Source: Vibrio cyclitrophicus (GTDB lineage Bacteria; Pseudomonadota; Gammaproteobacteria; Enterobacterales; Vibrionaceae). From it: a stretch of DNA of 64,000 bases. The position numbers and the translations under genes were made by a program. The DNA lies in assembly GCF_024347435.1 (NCBI RefSeq), contig NZ_AP025480.1, forward strand, positions 3,348,001-3,412,000. Reading direction: 5' to 3'. Numbering within the stretch: the first letter of the stretch is position 1; each line of letters begins with the position of its first letter. Positions 1 to 13,410 of the stretch are shown here, one piece after another. A model generated the notes under the pieces. It worked only from the letters and a program-made list of their open reading frames with translations. It was not told the DNA's origin and ran no database searches.

Positions 1-984
1 TTTCCCGTAACGGTAACTGAAGTTCAGCCGATCGACTGGGTTCCCGTAATTGAAGCTATCGGCTTCATCGAACCAAATCAAGGTGTGACACTAGCGAACG
101 AAACCAGCGGTGTTATTGACCAAATTTCTTTCGAATCGGGTACTGATGTTAAGAGTGGTCAGCAACTGGTACGTCTTGATTCTGACGTAGAGAAAGCCAA
201 CCTTAAGAGTTCTGAAGCTCGTTTGCCTGCTGCGAAAGCAAAATACAAGCGTTACCAAGGTCTATTCAAGAAAGGCTCTATTTCTAAAGAAGCGTACGAT
301 GAAGCAGAAGCAAACTACTTCTCTCTATCTGCTGATATTGAAAGCCTAAAAGCCTCGATCGAACGCCGCGAAATTCGCGCACCTTTTGATGGCAAGGTTG
401 GTATTCGTAACGTATACCTAGGTCAATACCTACAATCGGGTACCGATATCGTTCGTTTAGAAGACACCAGTGTCATGCGCCTACGCTTCACGGTTTCTCA
501 AACCGATATCTCTCGCATTAATGTTGGCCAGGCTATCGACATCTTTGTTGATGCTTACCCAGAAAAACCGTTTGAAGGCTCTATCAGTGCTATTGAACCT
601 GCAGTAAGCATCCAAAGTGGTCTTATTCAAGTTCAAGCGGATATTCCAAACAATGATGGCAAGCTTCGCAGTGGCATGTTCGCTCGCGCTAACATCATTC
701 TTCCTAAACTAGAGAACCAAGTAACCCTGCCGCAAACGGCGATTACTTTCACTCTATACGGTGACAATGTTTACATCCTAACGGAAGAAGACGGCGTTCA
801 ACGTGTTGCTCAACATGTTGTGAAAGTTGGTGAACGTACAGCAGATATCGCACATATCCTTGAAGGCGTTAAAGCTGGCGATACGGTTGTAACTTCTGGC
901 CAAGTACGTCTGAGTAACGGTGCCAAAGTTAAGATCGTAGAAAGTGATTCAATCACTCCACCATCTGAAACACCTAAGCTGTAA
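1..984 (+). CDS. vexA: RND efflux periplasmic adaptor, VexA-like (5' end cut by window)
   Basis: This is the membrane-fusion (HlyD/AcrA-type) adaptor of a tripartite efflux pump. Such proteins sit in the periplasm and join the inner-membrane pump to an outer-membrane channel, usually TolC. The frame is open from base 1, so the signal peptide and N-terminus lie upstream; 327 residues are visible. The visible part has the lipoyl half-motif with spaced glycines (SGTDVKSGQQ), an alpha-helical hairpin rich in A, K and E, the second lipoyl half around REIRAPFDGKVG, and a beta-barrel domain. A GTG at 85 opens a shorter frame but is internal. The stop is 11 bases before the pump gene, so the two form an operon. 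The symbol follows the V. cholerae gene order vexA-vexB-ubiK-ilvC; the substrate range cannot be read from sequence. Confidence 0.85.
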   Translation, partial: FPVTVTEVQPIDWVPVIEAIGFIEPNQGVTLANETSGVIDQISFESGTDVKSGQQLVRLDSDVEKANLKSSEARLPAAKAKYKRYQGLFKKGSISKEAYDEAEANYFSLSADIESLKASIERREIRAPFDGKVGIRNVYLGQYLQSGTDIVRLEDTSVMRLRFTVSQTDISRINVGQAIDIFVDAYPEKPFEGSISAIEPAVSIQSGLIQVQADIPNNDGKLRSGMFARANIILPKLENQVTLPQTAITFTLYGDNVYILTEEDGVQRVAQHVVKVGERTADIAHILEGVKAGDTVVTSGQVRLSNGAKVKIVESDSITPPSETPKL

Positions 985-995
985 CTGGAGGCCCA

Positions 996-3900
996 ATGCG
1001 CTTTACTGATGTTTTTATTAAACGTCCAGTTCTAGCGGTATCCATCAGCTTTTTGATTGCGTTGCTTGGCTTACAAGCAATCTTCAAAATGCAGGTGCGT
1101 GAATACCCTGAAATGACGAATACCGTCGTAACCGTAACTACGAGTTACTACGGTGCAAGTGCCGATCTTATCCAAGGCTTTATCACCCAGCCCCTCGAGC
1201 AGGCTGTGGCCCAAGCGGATAACATCGACTATATGACTTCTTCTTCTGTACTCGGTAGCTCGACGATTACCGTGAACATGAAGTTGAACACAGACCCGAA
1301 TGCGGCGCTGTCTGACATACTGGCCAAGACTAACTCGGTACGTTCTCAGCTTCCTAAAGAAGCCGAAGATCCAACCGTAACTATGTCTACCGGTTCAACA
1401 ACGGCGGTACTCTACATTGGTTTTACCAGTGATGAGTTGGTGTCGAGCCAAATTACCGACTATCTAGAGCGAGTAATCAACCCGCAACTATTTACGGTAA
1501 ATGGCGTATCTAAAGTTGACCTATATGGTGGTATGAAATACGCACTACGCGTGTGGCTAGACCCAGCTAAAATGGCAGCAGTAAACCTTACCGCAACTGA
1601 CGTAATGGCGGTATTGGATGCGAATAACTACCAATCGGCGACAGGTCAAGCAACAGGTGAGTTTGTTCTTTATAACGGCAGTGCCGACACGCAAGTTTCG
1701 AACACTGAAGAGCTAGAGAACTTAGTCGTTAGAAGTGGTGAAGGTGAGATTATTCGCCTGTCTGACATCGCTAAGGTTTCTCTAGAGAAAAGCCACGATA
1801 TTTACCGTGCAAGTGCCAACGGCCAAGAAGCGGTAGTTGCAGCAATTAACGCAGCACCAAGTGCAAACCCAATCAACATTGCCGCTGATGTACTCGAACT
1901 TCTCCCTCAGTTAGAGAAGAACTTGCCAAGTAACATTTCCATGAACGTGATGTATGACTCGACAATTGCGATTAACGAATCGATTCAAGAGGTTATAAAA
2001 ACCATCCTTGAAGCTGCATTAATCGTATTGATCGTAATTACTCTGTTCTTAGGTTCGTTCCGTGCTGTACTGATCCCTATCGTTACTATCCCACTGTCTT
2101 TGATTGGTGTGGCAATGGTAATGCAGGCAATGGGCTTCTCTTGGAACCTGATGACACTACTGGCAATGGTGCTCGCCATCGGTCTGGTGGTAGATGATGC
2201 GATCGTGGTACTGGAAAACGTCGACCGACATATTAAGCTCGGGGAGTCACCTTTCCGTGCTGCGATCATCGGTACTCGTGAAATTGCGGTTCCTGTTATC
2301 GCAATGACCCTAACGCTAGGCGCAGTATACGCTCCAATCGCGATGATGGGTGGTATCACGGGCTCACTATTTAAAGAGTTTGCATTAACTCTAGCGGGTT
2401 CTGTTTTTGTATCAGGTATCGTGGCACTAACACTATCACCAATGATGTGTTCTAAAATGCTAAAAGCTCATGCTGAGCCAAGCAAGTTTGAACAGAAAGT
2501 ACATAGCGTACTGGATGGCATGACGAACCGTTATGAGCGCATGCTTAGCGCGGTAATGAACCATCGCCCAGTATTCATTGGCTTTGCGGTGATCGTATTT
2601 GCAAGCTTACCAATGCTATTTAAGTTCATCCCAAGTGAGTTAGCACCTTCAGAAGATAAAGGTGTGATCATGTTGATGGGTACGGCGCCGTCGAACGCGA
2701 ACTTAGACTTCATGCAAAATACCATGAACGACGTAAATAAGGTTCTGTCTGATCAGCCAGAAGTAGCTTACGCGCAGGTGTTCACAGGTGTTCCTAATGC
2801 AAACCAAGCGTTTGGTATTGCATCTATGGTGCCTTGGAGTGAGCGTGAAGCAAGTCAATCTGACGTAGCAACCCGCGTTGGTGGTTTGGTGAAAGATGTT
2901 CCTGGAATGGCAGTTACTGCATTCCAAATGCCAGAACTACCAGGTGCAGGTTCAGGTCTTCCAATTCAGTTTGTTATCACAACGCCAAACAGTTTTGAGA
3001 GCCTGTTCCAAATCACCACTGATATCTTGACTGATGTAGCGACAAACCCGCTGTTCGTATACTCGGATCTCGATCTGAACTATGACTCAGCAACGATGAA
3101 AGTACACATCGACAAGGACAAAGCGGGCGCATACGGCGTGACCATGCAAGATATCGGTATCACGCTTGGTACCATGATGTCAGATGGCTACGTAAACCGT
3201 ATCGACTTGAATGGTCGTTCTTACGAGGTTATCCCTCAAGTTGAACGTAAATTCCGTTTGAACCCAGAATCGATGAATAACTACTACGTACGTGCTGCGG
3301 ACGGTAATGCTGTACCACTTGGCAGCTTGATTACGATTGATGTTGTGGCAGAGCCTCGTTCTCTTCCTCACTTCAACCAATTGAACTCAGCTACGATTGG
3401 TGCGGTACCTGCTCCAGGCGCTGCAATGGGTGATGCAATTGCGTGGTTTGAAGACACGGCGGCGAATAAGCTACCAAGTGGCTATAACCACGATTACATG
3501 GGTGAAGCACGTCAATACGTAACTGAAGGTAGCGCGCTTTACGCGACCTTTGGTTTAGCACTGGCTATCATCTTCTTGGTACTGGCGATTCAATTCGAAT
3601 CTCTTAAAGATCCATTGGTTATCATGGTATCTGTGCCACTTGCGATCTGTGGTGCCCTAATCGCTCTGGCTTGGGGTGCGGCAACGATGAATATCTACTC
3701 ACAAGTAGGTTTAATCACCTTGGTCGGCCTGATTACCAAGCACGGTATCTTGATCTGTGAAGTTGCAAAAGAGGAACAGTTGCATCATCACAAGACTCGT
3801 ATTGAAGCAGTAATGGAAGCTGCGAAGGTTCGTCTTCGTCCGATTCTAATGACAACAGCTGCGATGATCGCCGGCCTAATCCCACTGATGTACGCAAGTG

Positions 3901-4118
3901 GTGCGGGTGCGGCTCAGCGCTTTAGTATTGGTATCGTAATCGTAGCTGGTCTGGCGATTGGTACTATCTTCACGCTATTTGTACTGCCAGTGATTTACAG
4001 CTACTTGGCTGAAAAACACAAACCTCTACCTGTATTTGTTGAAGACAAAGACCTAGAAAAGCTAGCTCGCGTCGATGAAGCAAAAGCAGCACACAGAGAA
4101 TTAGCTGATAATAAGTAA
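996..4118 (+). CDS. vexB: RND (HAE1) multidrug efflux pump, VexB-like
   Basis: This 1040-residue inner-membrane proton-driven drug exporter is the normal size for the AcrB/MexB superfamily. It starts with MRFTDVFIKRP, an amphipathic segment and first membrane helix typical of the family, then has two large periplasmic loops and two blocks of membrane helices (about 335-500 and 850-1020). The paired aspartates of helix 4 that relay protons are present (GLVVDDAIVVLEN, D400-D401). GAGAAQRFSIGIVIVAG near the end matches the family's last helices. A Shine-Dalgarno-like GGAGG lies just before the ATG. It follows the adaptor gene in the same operon and is closed by a terminator. No outer-membrane factor is adjacent, so TolC probably completes the pump. 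The vexB name rests on neighbourhood and recalled similarity. Confidence 0.9.
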   Translation: MRFTDVFIKRPVLAVSISFLIALLGLQAIFKMQVREYPEMTNTVVTVTTSYYGASADLIQGFITQPLEQAVAQADNIDYMTSSSVLGSSTITVNMKLNTDPNAALSDILAKTNSVRSQLPKEAEDPTVTMSTGSTTAVLYIGFTSDELVSSQITDYLERVINPQLFTVNGVSKVDLYGGMKYALRVWLDPAKMAAVNLTATDVMAVLDANNYQSATGQATGEFVLYNGSADTQVSNTEELENLVVRSGEGEIIRLSDIAKVSLEKSHDIYRASANGQEAVVAAINAAPSANPINIAADVLELLPQLEKNLPSNISMNVMYDSTIAINESIQEVIKTILEAALIVLIVITLFLGSFRAVLIPIVTIPLSLIGVAMVMQAMGFSWNLMTLLAMVLAIGLVVDDAIVVLENVDRHIKLGESPFRAAIIGTREIAVPVIAMTLTLGAVYAPIAMMGGITGSLFKEFALTLAGSVFVSGIVALTLSPMMCSKMLKAHAEPSKFEQKVHSVLDGMTNRYERMLSAVMNHRPVFIGFAVIVFASLPMLFKFIPSELAPSEDKGVIMLMGTAPSNANLDFMQNTMNDVNKVLSDQPEVAYAQVFTGVPNANQAFGIASMVPWSEREASQSDVATRVGGLVKDVPGMAVTAFQMPELPGAGSGLPIQFVITTPNSFESLFQITTDILTDVATNPLFVYSDLDLNYDSATMKVHIDKDKAGAYGVTMQDIGITLGTMMSDGYVNRIDLNGRSYEVIPQVERKFRLNPESMNNYYVRAADGNAVPLGSLITIDVVAEPRSLPHFNQLNSATIGAVPAPGAAMGDAIAWFEDTAANKLPSGYNHDYMGEARQYVTEGSALYATFGLALAIIFLVLAIQFESLKDPLVIMVSVPLAICGALIALAWGAATMNIYSQVGLITLVGLITKHGILICEVAKEEQLHHHKTRIEAVMEAAKVRLRPILMTTAAMIAGLIPLMYASGAGAAQRFSIGIVIVAGLAIGTIFTLFVLPVIYSYLAEKHKPLPVFVEDKDLEKLARVDEAKAAHRELADNK

Positions 4119-4137
4119 TCGCTAAGTCGTATTAACA

Positions 4138-4167
4138 ATAAAAAGGCTACTTCGGTGGCCTTTTTTT
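4138..4167 (+). terminator. Intrinsic terminator after vexAB
   Basis: AAGGCTAC, a TTCG tetraloop and GTGGCCTT form an 8-pair stem with one G-U pair, followed directly by a run of seven T. It lies 20 bases after the vexB stop. Confidence 0.85.
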
Positions 4168-4237
4168 ATACGCCATAGGCGACATCTCAAGTGTGATTAA
4201 ATAGAATAGTGGTAAATATTCAGGAGTTTTAATTGAT

Positions 4238-4489
4238 ATGTTTGATCCAAAAAAACTAGAGCAGATTGCTAAGCAGATTCACGATTCTATGCCTCAACCA
4301 GTAAAAGAGCTTGGTTCAGACGTAGATCAAAAAGTTCGCCAGGTTATCCAAGGCCAACTAAACAAGCTAGACGTTGTGAGCCGTGAAGAATTTGATGTTC
4401 AAACACAAGTACTGCTTCGCACTCGCCAGAAGCTAACTGAAATGGAACAAAAGCTAGCTGATTTAGAAGCAAAGCTTTCAGACAAATAA
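4238..4489 (+). CDS. ubiK: Ubiquinone biosynthesis accessory factor UbiK (BMFP family)
   Basis: This short 83-residue protein matches the UbiK/YqiC family in length and layout. An amphipathic N-terminal region ([20 protein letters not shown]) is followed by a C-terminal coiled coil (about 50-82) with heptads of L, M and K/E. Family members bind UbiJ and assist aerobic ubiquinone synthesis, and can associate with membranes. The gene is alone between two terminators. The Shine-Dalgarno AGGAG is about 11 bases from the ATG, longer than usual. The same small gene sits between vexB and ilvC in V. cholerae. Confidence 0.85.
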   Translation: MFDPKKLEQIAKQIHDSMPQPVKELGSDVDQKVRQVIQGQLNKLDVVSREEFDVQTQVLLRTRQKLTEMEQKLADLEAKLSDK

Positions 4490-4517
4490 TAGCTCGTTTC
4501 CATCAGTTCAAGTTCGA

Positions 4518-4552
4518 ATAAAGGCTTACCTTCGGGTAAGCCTTTATTTTTC
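4518..4552 (+). terminator. Intrinsic terminator after ubiK
   Basis: A 13-bp perfect stem (left arm 4518-4530, right arm 4535-4547) closes on a TTCG tetraloop, with T-rich sequence after it. The A-rich left side would also let it work on the other strand. Confidence 0.85.
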
Positions 4553-4593
4553 CTCGACCTATCAAAACTTTACAAGCAAATAGTTGCGGGCAT

Positions 4594-4622
4594 AAAAAAG
4601 CCCCGAACAAATGTTCAGGGCT
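4594..4622 (-). terminator. Intrinsic terminator after ilvC
   Basis: Read on the minus strand, AGCCCTGAAC, a 4-base loop and GTTCGGGGCT form a 10-pair stem (one G-U pair) followed by six T. It is placed 27 bases after the ilvC stop. Confidence 0.85.
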
Positions 4623-4648
4623 ATCTTTATCCAGTTATGAGCAGAAGA

Positions 4649-6133
4649 TTAACCGCCTACAGCGATACGCTTCATGTCGCTCATGTAGCTACGTAGCTCT
4701 TCACCAATGTATTCTACAGGGTGGTTACGAATAGCTTCGTTTACTTCAATTAGCTTAGCGTTATCAACTTGGTTAGATGTTTCACCTAGACCACGGCCAA
4801 TTACGTCTGTTGCAACTGAAGGCATGAACTTCTCACGTAGTAGCGGTGTTGCTACGTTAGCGAATAGGTAGTTACCGTACTCAGCAGTATCAGAAATTAC
4901 AACGTTCATTTCGTAAAGACGCTTACGAGCAACCGTGTTTGCAATTAGTGGAAGCTCATGTAGAGATTCGTAGTAAGCAGACTCGTCGATGATGCCTGAT
5001 GCCGTCATAGCTTCGAATGCTAGCTCAACACCGGCACGAACCATAGCAACCATTAGGATACCGTTGTCGAAATACTCTTGCTCTGAGATTTCTACGTCAG
5101 AAGCTGGGTAATTTTCGAATGCCGTTTCGCCTGTCTCTTCACGCCAGCCTAGTAGGTTCACGTCATCGTTCGCCCAGTCGGCCATCATTGTGCTAGAGAA
5201 GTGACCAGAGATGATGTCATCCATGTGCTTGTTGTAAAGCGGGCGCATTAGGTCTTTAAGCTCTTCAGAAAGCTCAAACGCTTTAACTTTAGCTGGGTTA
5301 GATAGACGGTCCATCATGTGAGTTACGCCACCAAACTTCAGTGCTTCAGTGATCGTTTCCCAACCGTATTGTAGAAGTTTGCCTGCGTAGCCCGGTTCGA
5401 TGCCATCAGCAATCATCTTCTCGTACGATACGATAGAACCTGCTTGTAGCATGCCACAAAGGATAGTTTGCTCGCCCATAAGGTCAGATTTAACTTCCGC
5501 TACGAAAGAAGACTCTAGGCAACCAGCACGGTGACCACCAGTACCTGCTGCCCAAGCTTTAGCGATATCCCAACCTTCGCCCTTAGGGTCGTTTTCTGGG
5601 TGAACAGCGATCAGTGTTGGAACACCAAAGCCACGCTTGTACTCTTCACGTACTTCAGAACCAGGACATTTAGGTGCAACCATTACAACCGTAAGATCAT
5701 CACGTAGTTGCATGCCTTCTTCAACAACGTTAAAACCGTGAGAGTAACCAAGAGCAGCACCTTGCTTCATTAGAGGCATTACTGTTTCAACAACGTTTGT
5801 GTGTTGCTTATCAGGAGTAAGGTTGATTACTAGGTCTGCTTGAGGGATTAGCGTTTCGTAGCTACCCACAACAAAGCCGTTTTCATCAGCATTTTTGAAT
5901 GATTGACGCTTTTCATCTATTGCTGCTTGGCGTAGAGCGTAAGATACGTCTAGACCAGAATCACGCATGTTTAGACCTTGGTTTAGGCCTTGAGCACCAC
6001 AACCAACAATTACGATTTTCTTACCTTCAAGATACTCAGCTTCTGTCGCGAATTCTTCACGATCCATAAAGCGGCAACGACCCAATTGGTCAAGTTGTTC
6101 ACGAAGGTTTAATGTATTGAAATAGTTAGCCAT
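4649..6133 (-). CDS. ilvC: Ketol-acid reductoisomerase
   Basis: This enzyme does the NADPH- and Mg-dependent isomerisation and reduction of acetolactate or acetohydroxybutyrate, the second common step of valine, leucine and isoleucine synthesis. The 494 residues mark the long class II form found in enterobacteria and vibrios. The Rossmann nucleotide site [11 protein letters not shown] is at about 43-53. The acidic metal-binding helices lie in the doubled C-terminal knotted domain. AAAGGAG precedes the ATG at good spacing. It is transcribed divergently from ilvY, its expected activator, across a 146-base gap. Unlike E. coli, it is about 30 kb away from ilvGMEDA. Confidence 0.97.
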   Translation of the reverse strand: MANYFNTLNLREQLDQLGRCRFMDREEFATEAEYLEGKKIVIVGCGAQGLNQGLNMRDSGLDVSYALRQAAIDEKRQSFKNADENGFVVGSYETLIPQADLVINLTPDKQHTNVVETVMPLMKQGAALGYSHGFNVVEEGMQLRDDLTVVMVAPKCPGSEVREEYKRGFGVPTLIAVHPENDPKGEGWDIAKAWAAGTGGHRAGCLESSFVAEVKSDLMGEQTILCGMLQAGSIVSYEKMIADGIEPGYAGKLLQYGWETITEALKFGGVTHMMDRLSNPAKVKAFELSEELKDLMRPLYNKHMDDIISGHFSSTMMADWANDDVNLLGWREETGETAFENYPASDVEISEQEYFDNGILMVAMVRAGVELAFEAMTASGIIDESAYYESLHELPLIANTVARKRLYEMNVVISDTAEYGNYLFANVATPLLREKFMPSVATDVIGRGLGETSNQVDNAKLIEVNEAIRNHPVEYIGEELRSYMSDMKRIAVGG

Positions 6134-6222
6134 TCTAGGGCACTCCTTTAAAAATAAGTCCGTAAGGTCGATATCTCTCTATCGAATGACTTCATACTAA
6201 AACAGACACTCCGTTGCTGAAA

Positions 6223-6259
6223 GTGATATATTCACAATTAGTTATTGCAATAAATGCAA
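6223..6259. promoter_or_regulatory. Candidate IlvY operators between ilvC and ilvY
   Basis: Two dyads lie in the divergent gap: GTGA-TATAT-TCAC at 6223-6235, and TTGCA-ATAAA-TGCAA at 6245-6259. The second resembles the TTGCA half-sites I recall for E. coli IlvY operators. Tandem LysR-type sites in this gap are expected for inducer-dependent ilvC activation. The assignment to IlvY is inference from position. Confidence 0.5.
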
Positions 6260-6279
6260 CATGGAAACGATCGCAGAAC

Positions 6280-7170
6280 ATGAACATAAAATCTCTACAA
6301 TTATTTATACATTTATGTGATAGCAAGAGTTTCAGCAAAACCGCTGCTGCTATGCACGTCAGTCCTTCAGCGCTGAGTCGTCAGGTACAAAAACTAGAAG
6401 AGGAGACGGGGCAAGAATTGCTTATCAGAGACAACCGCAGCGTTGATCTCACCCCAGCAGGCAAACACCTATTACCTGTTGCATTGAGCATTGTTGGAGA
6501 GTGGCAGCAATATAACCTTCATCTAAAGGGTGGAGAGCAGGAACTTAAAGGAGAAATTCGTATATTTTGCTCAGTAACGGCTAGTTATAGTCATCTTCCT
6601 GAGCTAATAACTGAATTCAGGGCAATTCATCCCTATATTGAATTCAAGCTATCTACTGGTGACCCAGCCCAATCCATCGATAAAATATTGAATGATGAGG
6701 CGGATATCGCGATCTCAGCGAAGCCAGATATCCTGCCTTCAAGGTTAGAGTTCGAGACCATCAGCGATATTCCACTGTCAGTCATCATTCCATCTGGCGT
6801 GAGTAGCTTTAGCCAGCAACTGCAATCAGATAAGCCCAACTGGAATGAAGTACCCTTTATCATCCCGGAAGCAGGGACAGCCCGAGAACGTGCAAACGCA
6901 TGGTTCAAAAAGATGAAGATAAAGCCGAACATTTATGCTCAAGTTTCAGGGCATGAAGCGATCGTCAGTATGGTTGCTCTTGGTTGTGGAGTGGGTATTG
7001 CACCAGATGTCGTCATCAACAACAGTCCTGTACGAGACAAAGTAGACCGCTTAAAGATAGAGCCAATCAAACCATTTGAGTTAGGTGTGTGTTGTAAGCG
7101 CTCTCAGCTAGATAACCCTCTAATAAGAGCATTCTGGCAAGTTGCAGAGGGCAAATATTTAACAGACTAG
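6280..7170 (+). CDS. ilvY: LysR-type activator of ilvC, IlvY
   Basis: This LysR-family regulator in E. coli autoregulates and activates ilvC when acetolactate or acetohydroxybutyrate accumulates. The N-terminal winged helix-turn-helix is clear (SFSKTAAAMHVSPSALSRQVQKLEE, split here: about residues 17-41), followed by a periplasmic-binding-like effector domain. I chose the ATG at 6280 (MNIKSLQLFIHL), giving 296 residues against about 297 in E. coli. An upstream ATG at 6214 would add 22 atypical residues and overlap the operator region. No strong Shine-Dalgarno is visible. It is divergent from ilvC and followed by a terminator. Confidence 0.93.
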   Translation: MNIKSLQLFIHLCDSKSFSKTAAAMHVSPSALSRQVQKLEEETGQELLIRDNRSVDLTPAGKHLLPVALSIVGEWQQYNLHLKGGEQELKGEIRIFCSVTASYSHLPELITEFRAIHPYIEFKLSTGDPAQSIDKILNDEADIAISAKPDILPSRLEFETISDIPLSVIIPSGVSSFSQQLQSDKPNWNEVPFIIPEAGTARERANAWFKKMKIKPNIYAQVSGHEAIVSMVALGCGVGIAPDVVINNSPVRDKVDRLKIEPIKPFELGVCCKRSQLDNPLIRAFWQVAEGKYLTD

Positions 7171-7192
7171 CAATAATAAGGTTCAAGTAAAC

Positions 7193-7229
7193 AAAAAGAG
7201 AAGGGCACGTCAGTGCTCTTCTCTTTTTG
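7193..7229 (+). terminator. Intrinsic terminator after ilvY
   Basis: A long stem (AAAAAGAGAAG plus GGCAC with a GTCA loop and its complement) ends in TTTTT. The A- and T-rich flanks make it potentially active on both strands. Confidence 0.85.
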
Positions 7230-7246
7230 TTTATATTACATATAAG

Positions 7247-7279
7247 AAAAAAGCCCGCTGATTTCTCAGCGGGCTTTTC
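7247..7279 (-). terminator. Intrinsic terminator after tRNA-Ser
   Basis: A perfect 13-bp stem AAAAGCCCGCTGA / TCAGCGGGCTTTT with a 4-base loop, followed on the minus strand by a T run. It lies 6 bases past the CCA end of tRNA-Ser. Confidence 0.85.
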
Positions 7280-7284
7280 AATGG

Positions 7285-7375
7285 TGGTGGAGGGATAGGG
7301 ATTTGAACCCTAGAACCGCTATTAACGGTTGCCGGTTTTCAAGACCGGTGCTTTCGACCACTCAGCCATCCCTCC
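7285..7375 (-). tRNA. tRNA-Ser (UGA)
   Basis: The 91-base minus-strand sequence folds as a class II tRNA. It has a 7-bp acceptor stem (GGAGGGA / TCCCTCC), the D-arm GCTGAGTGG, anticodon stem CCGGT/ACCGG with anticodon TGA, a long variable arm (ACCGTTAATAGCGGT), a T-loop GGTTCAAATCC, and an encoded CCA. The discriminator base reads A rather than the G usual in enterobacterial serine tRNAs. It lies about 100 bases after the 5S gene with no convincing terminator or promoter between, so it may be a distal tRNA of the rRNA operon. Confidence 0.95.
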
Positions 7376-7449
7376 AACAAATTGTCATCAATAGATTAGT
7401 ACACTAATGATGTTGTTAATTGCTAATGCAAGTAACGATACCTTTTGTC

Positions 7450-7469
7450 TTCACTTTTAAAAAAGTGAA
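7450..7469. other. AT-rich hairpin after 5S rRNA
   Basis: TTCACTTT-TAAA-AAAGTGAA forms a perfect 8-bp stem just past the 5S 3' end. On the minus strand no T run follows it, so it is a processing hairpin or a weak terminator at best. Confidence 0.4.
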
Positions 7470-7479
7470 AATAAATTTG

Positions 7480-7599
7480 GAGCCTGGCGATGTCCTACTC
7501 TCACATGGGGAAGCCCCACACTACCATCGGCGCTATTGTGTTTCACTTCTGAGTTCGGCATGGAATCAGGTGGGTCCACAATGCTATGGTCGCCAAGCA
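7480..7599 (-). rRNA. rrf: 5S ribosomal RNA
   Basis: About 120 bases on the minus strand begin TGCTTGGCGACCATAGC and contain the conserved CCCACCTGATTCCATGCCGA and GGTAGTGTGG segments, ending near CCAGGCTCC. The 5' and 3' ends pair (TGCTTGGC with GCCAGGC), as in all 5S rRNAs. Exact ends are uncertain by a few bases. It is the third rRNA of the operon. Confidence 0.97.
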
Positions 7600-7697
7600 A
7601 ATTTTAAAATTCGGAAAGCTTATTTAAAAGTATTTCTCTTCAAACGCATTCAAGGTCTGTCTTTCTATTGAGTCCACAAAACCCCTTGGGTGTTGTA

Positions 7698-10590
<2,893 letters not shown>

Positions 10591-10904
10591 ATACAACCCG
10601 AAAGGGTCTTAGCGTATGGCAACTAACCAAGGTTTTTGGTTGTCATCAAGAAGGGTTAATTCTTGATGACTGTTTGCCGGACTCAATTGTGAATCAAACT
10701 AAAGTTTGATTCGAATACAAGACACTTGAATGTGTTTGTTGTGTTTATCTAATGAAAGATAAACATTGAGAACTTTTAAATTTGATTGAATTACTCGTAA
10801 GTAATCAATCAGTCAGCTTTCCAAATTGTTAAAGAGCAAGAGTTTTTCAAGTTATAAACTTTCAAAACCATTTTTAAATACTCTCTTACGAGAATGCTTA
10901 AAGA
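10591..10904 (-). other. 16S-23S spacer, 23S-proximal part, with boxA
   Basis: This 314-base stretch between tRNA-Val and 23S holds no gene. On the minus strand it carries TGCTCTTTAACAATTT (10823-10838), the boxA antitermination element of the 23S leader. Several short inverted repeats (for example around 10640-10670 and 10690-10715) are probably processing stems. Confidence 0.85.
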
Positions 10905-10980
10905 TGGTGGGCGATACCGGGCTCGAACCAGTGACCCCCTGCTTGTAAGGCAGGTGCTCTCCCAACTGAGCTAATCGCCC
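10905..10980 (-). tRNA. tRNA-Val (UAC)
   Basis: A 76-base minus-strand cloverleaf: acceptor GGGCGAT/ATCGCCC, D-arm TAGCTCAGTTGGGAGAGC, anticodon TAC between CTGCC and GGCAG-type stems, T-loop GGTTCGAGCC, encoded CCA. It is the last of four spacer tRNAs before 23S. Confidence 0.97.
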
Positions 10981-11009
10981 ATAAAAGTTTTAATTCCTTA
11001 TGGAAGGAA

Positions 11010-11085
11010 TGGTGGAGCTATGCGGGATCGAACCGCAGACCTCCTGCGTGCAAGGCAGGCGCTCTCCCAGCTGAGCTATAGCCCC
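11010..11085 (-). tRNA. tRNA-Ala (UGC)
   Basis: A 76-base minus-strand cloverleaf: acceptor GGGGCTA/TAGCTCC containing a G-U pair, which would include the identity element for alanine. The anticodon is TGC in CCTTGCACG, with T-loop GGTTCGATCC and encoded CCA. It lies in the 16S-23S spacer between tRNA-Lys and tRNA-Val. Confidence 0.97.
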
Positions 11086-11110
11086 ATATTTTTATTTCCT
11101 TGGGAGGAAA

Positions 11111-11186
11111 TGGTGGGTCGTGCAGGATTCGAACCTGCGACCAATTGATTAAAAGTCAACTGCTCTACCAACTGAGCTAACGACCC
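11111..11186 (-). tRNA. tRNA-Lys (UUU)
   Basis: A 76-base minus-strand cloverleaf: acceptor GGGTCGT/ACGACCC, anticodon TTT in GACTTTTAATC, T-loop GGTTCGAATCC, encoded CCA. It lies in the 16S-23S spacer two bases from tRNA-Glu, so the two are surely processed from one precursor. Confidence 0.97.
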
Positions 11187-11188
11187 AA

Positions 11189-11264
11189 TGGTATCCCGTA
11201 GGGGAGTCGAACCCCTGTTACCGCCGTGAAAGGGCGGTGTCCTAGGCCTCTAGACGAACGGGAC
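11189..11264 (-). tRNA. tRNA-Glu (UUC)
   Basis: A 76-base minus-strand cloverleaf: acceptor GTCCCGT/ACGGGAT with a terminal G-U pair, anticodon TTC in CCTTTCACG, T-loop GGTTCGACTCC, encoded CCA. It is the first spacer tRNA after 16S. The Glu-Lys-Ala-Val order is a spacer type known in Vibrio. Confidence 0.97.
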
Positions 11265-11386
11265 ACTGCTAATTTATCTCTACTTTTAAAAGTAGAAACA
11301 AACCTTGAAGAACTTGGGAGTTCTTCATCTCTTTGCTTTTCTAAACCTAATCAATCTGTGTGGACACTCATCGTGGTATCTTCGTA

Positions 11387-12941
<1,555 letters not shown>

Positions 12942-13290
12942 AAAGTTTTGATTACCTAAATTAATAGGTGTGACTCAACGAATACTGACTTCAAAACTAA
13001 TATTCATTCGCTCTTTCGAAAAAGATTGATGAACATGTAATTCTAAAGCTATTACCCCTCTCTTCTTAAATAAATAGGAACAGAATGGTAATGAATTGAC
13101 TGTGCCAAAATTAAGTAAACTTAATTTTGTATTGGTCACTCAGTTCATTGAAATCATTGTGTTACCGAAGTAACTGTTTTATCCAAAGGATAAAACGTTT
13201 TGATATTCATCAACGAGTGCCCACACAGATTGATAGGTTTAAATTGTTAAAGAGCTTTTCCTTTTTGAGCTTCGCTCAAATCGGACGGCC
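12942..13290 (-). other. rRNA operon leader with boxA
   Basis: Transcribed leader between promoter P2 and 16S, with no protein gene. On the minus strand GCTCTTTAACAATTT (13241-13255) is the boxA antitermination site. A 7-bp hairpin TTTGAGC/GCTCAAA (13264-13280) lies just upstream of it. The rest is AT-rich and probably contributes the 16S processing stem. Confidence 0.85.
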
Positions 13291-13318
13291 ATTTTAGCGA
13301 TTTAAGTTTTAGTGTCAA
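13291..13318 (-). promoter_or_regulatory. rRNA operon promoter P2
   Basis: On the minus strand TTGACA (13313-13318) and TAAAAT (13291-13296) are 16 bases apart, followed by a GC-rich start region (GGCCGTCC). The perfect -35 box and position before the boxA leader support a strong second rRNA promoter. Confidence 0.85.
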
Positions 13319-13410
13319 CCACTATTTTCAAAACTTTTTTCAAGCGCTTAGCTTGGCTAATTTGGCTTGTTGATTCGTTTTGGTTTCCTAAGAAGCCTTC
13401 CCGTTTCAAC

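Noticed and set aside
1985..2359. Antisense open frame of 124 codons inside vexB
   Set aside because: Shadow of the pump's reading frame; no ribosome site and low-complexity product.
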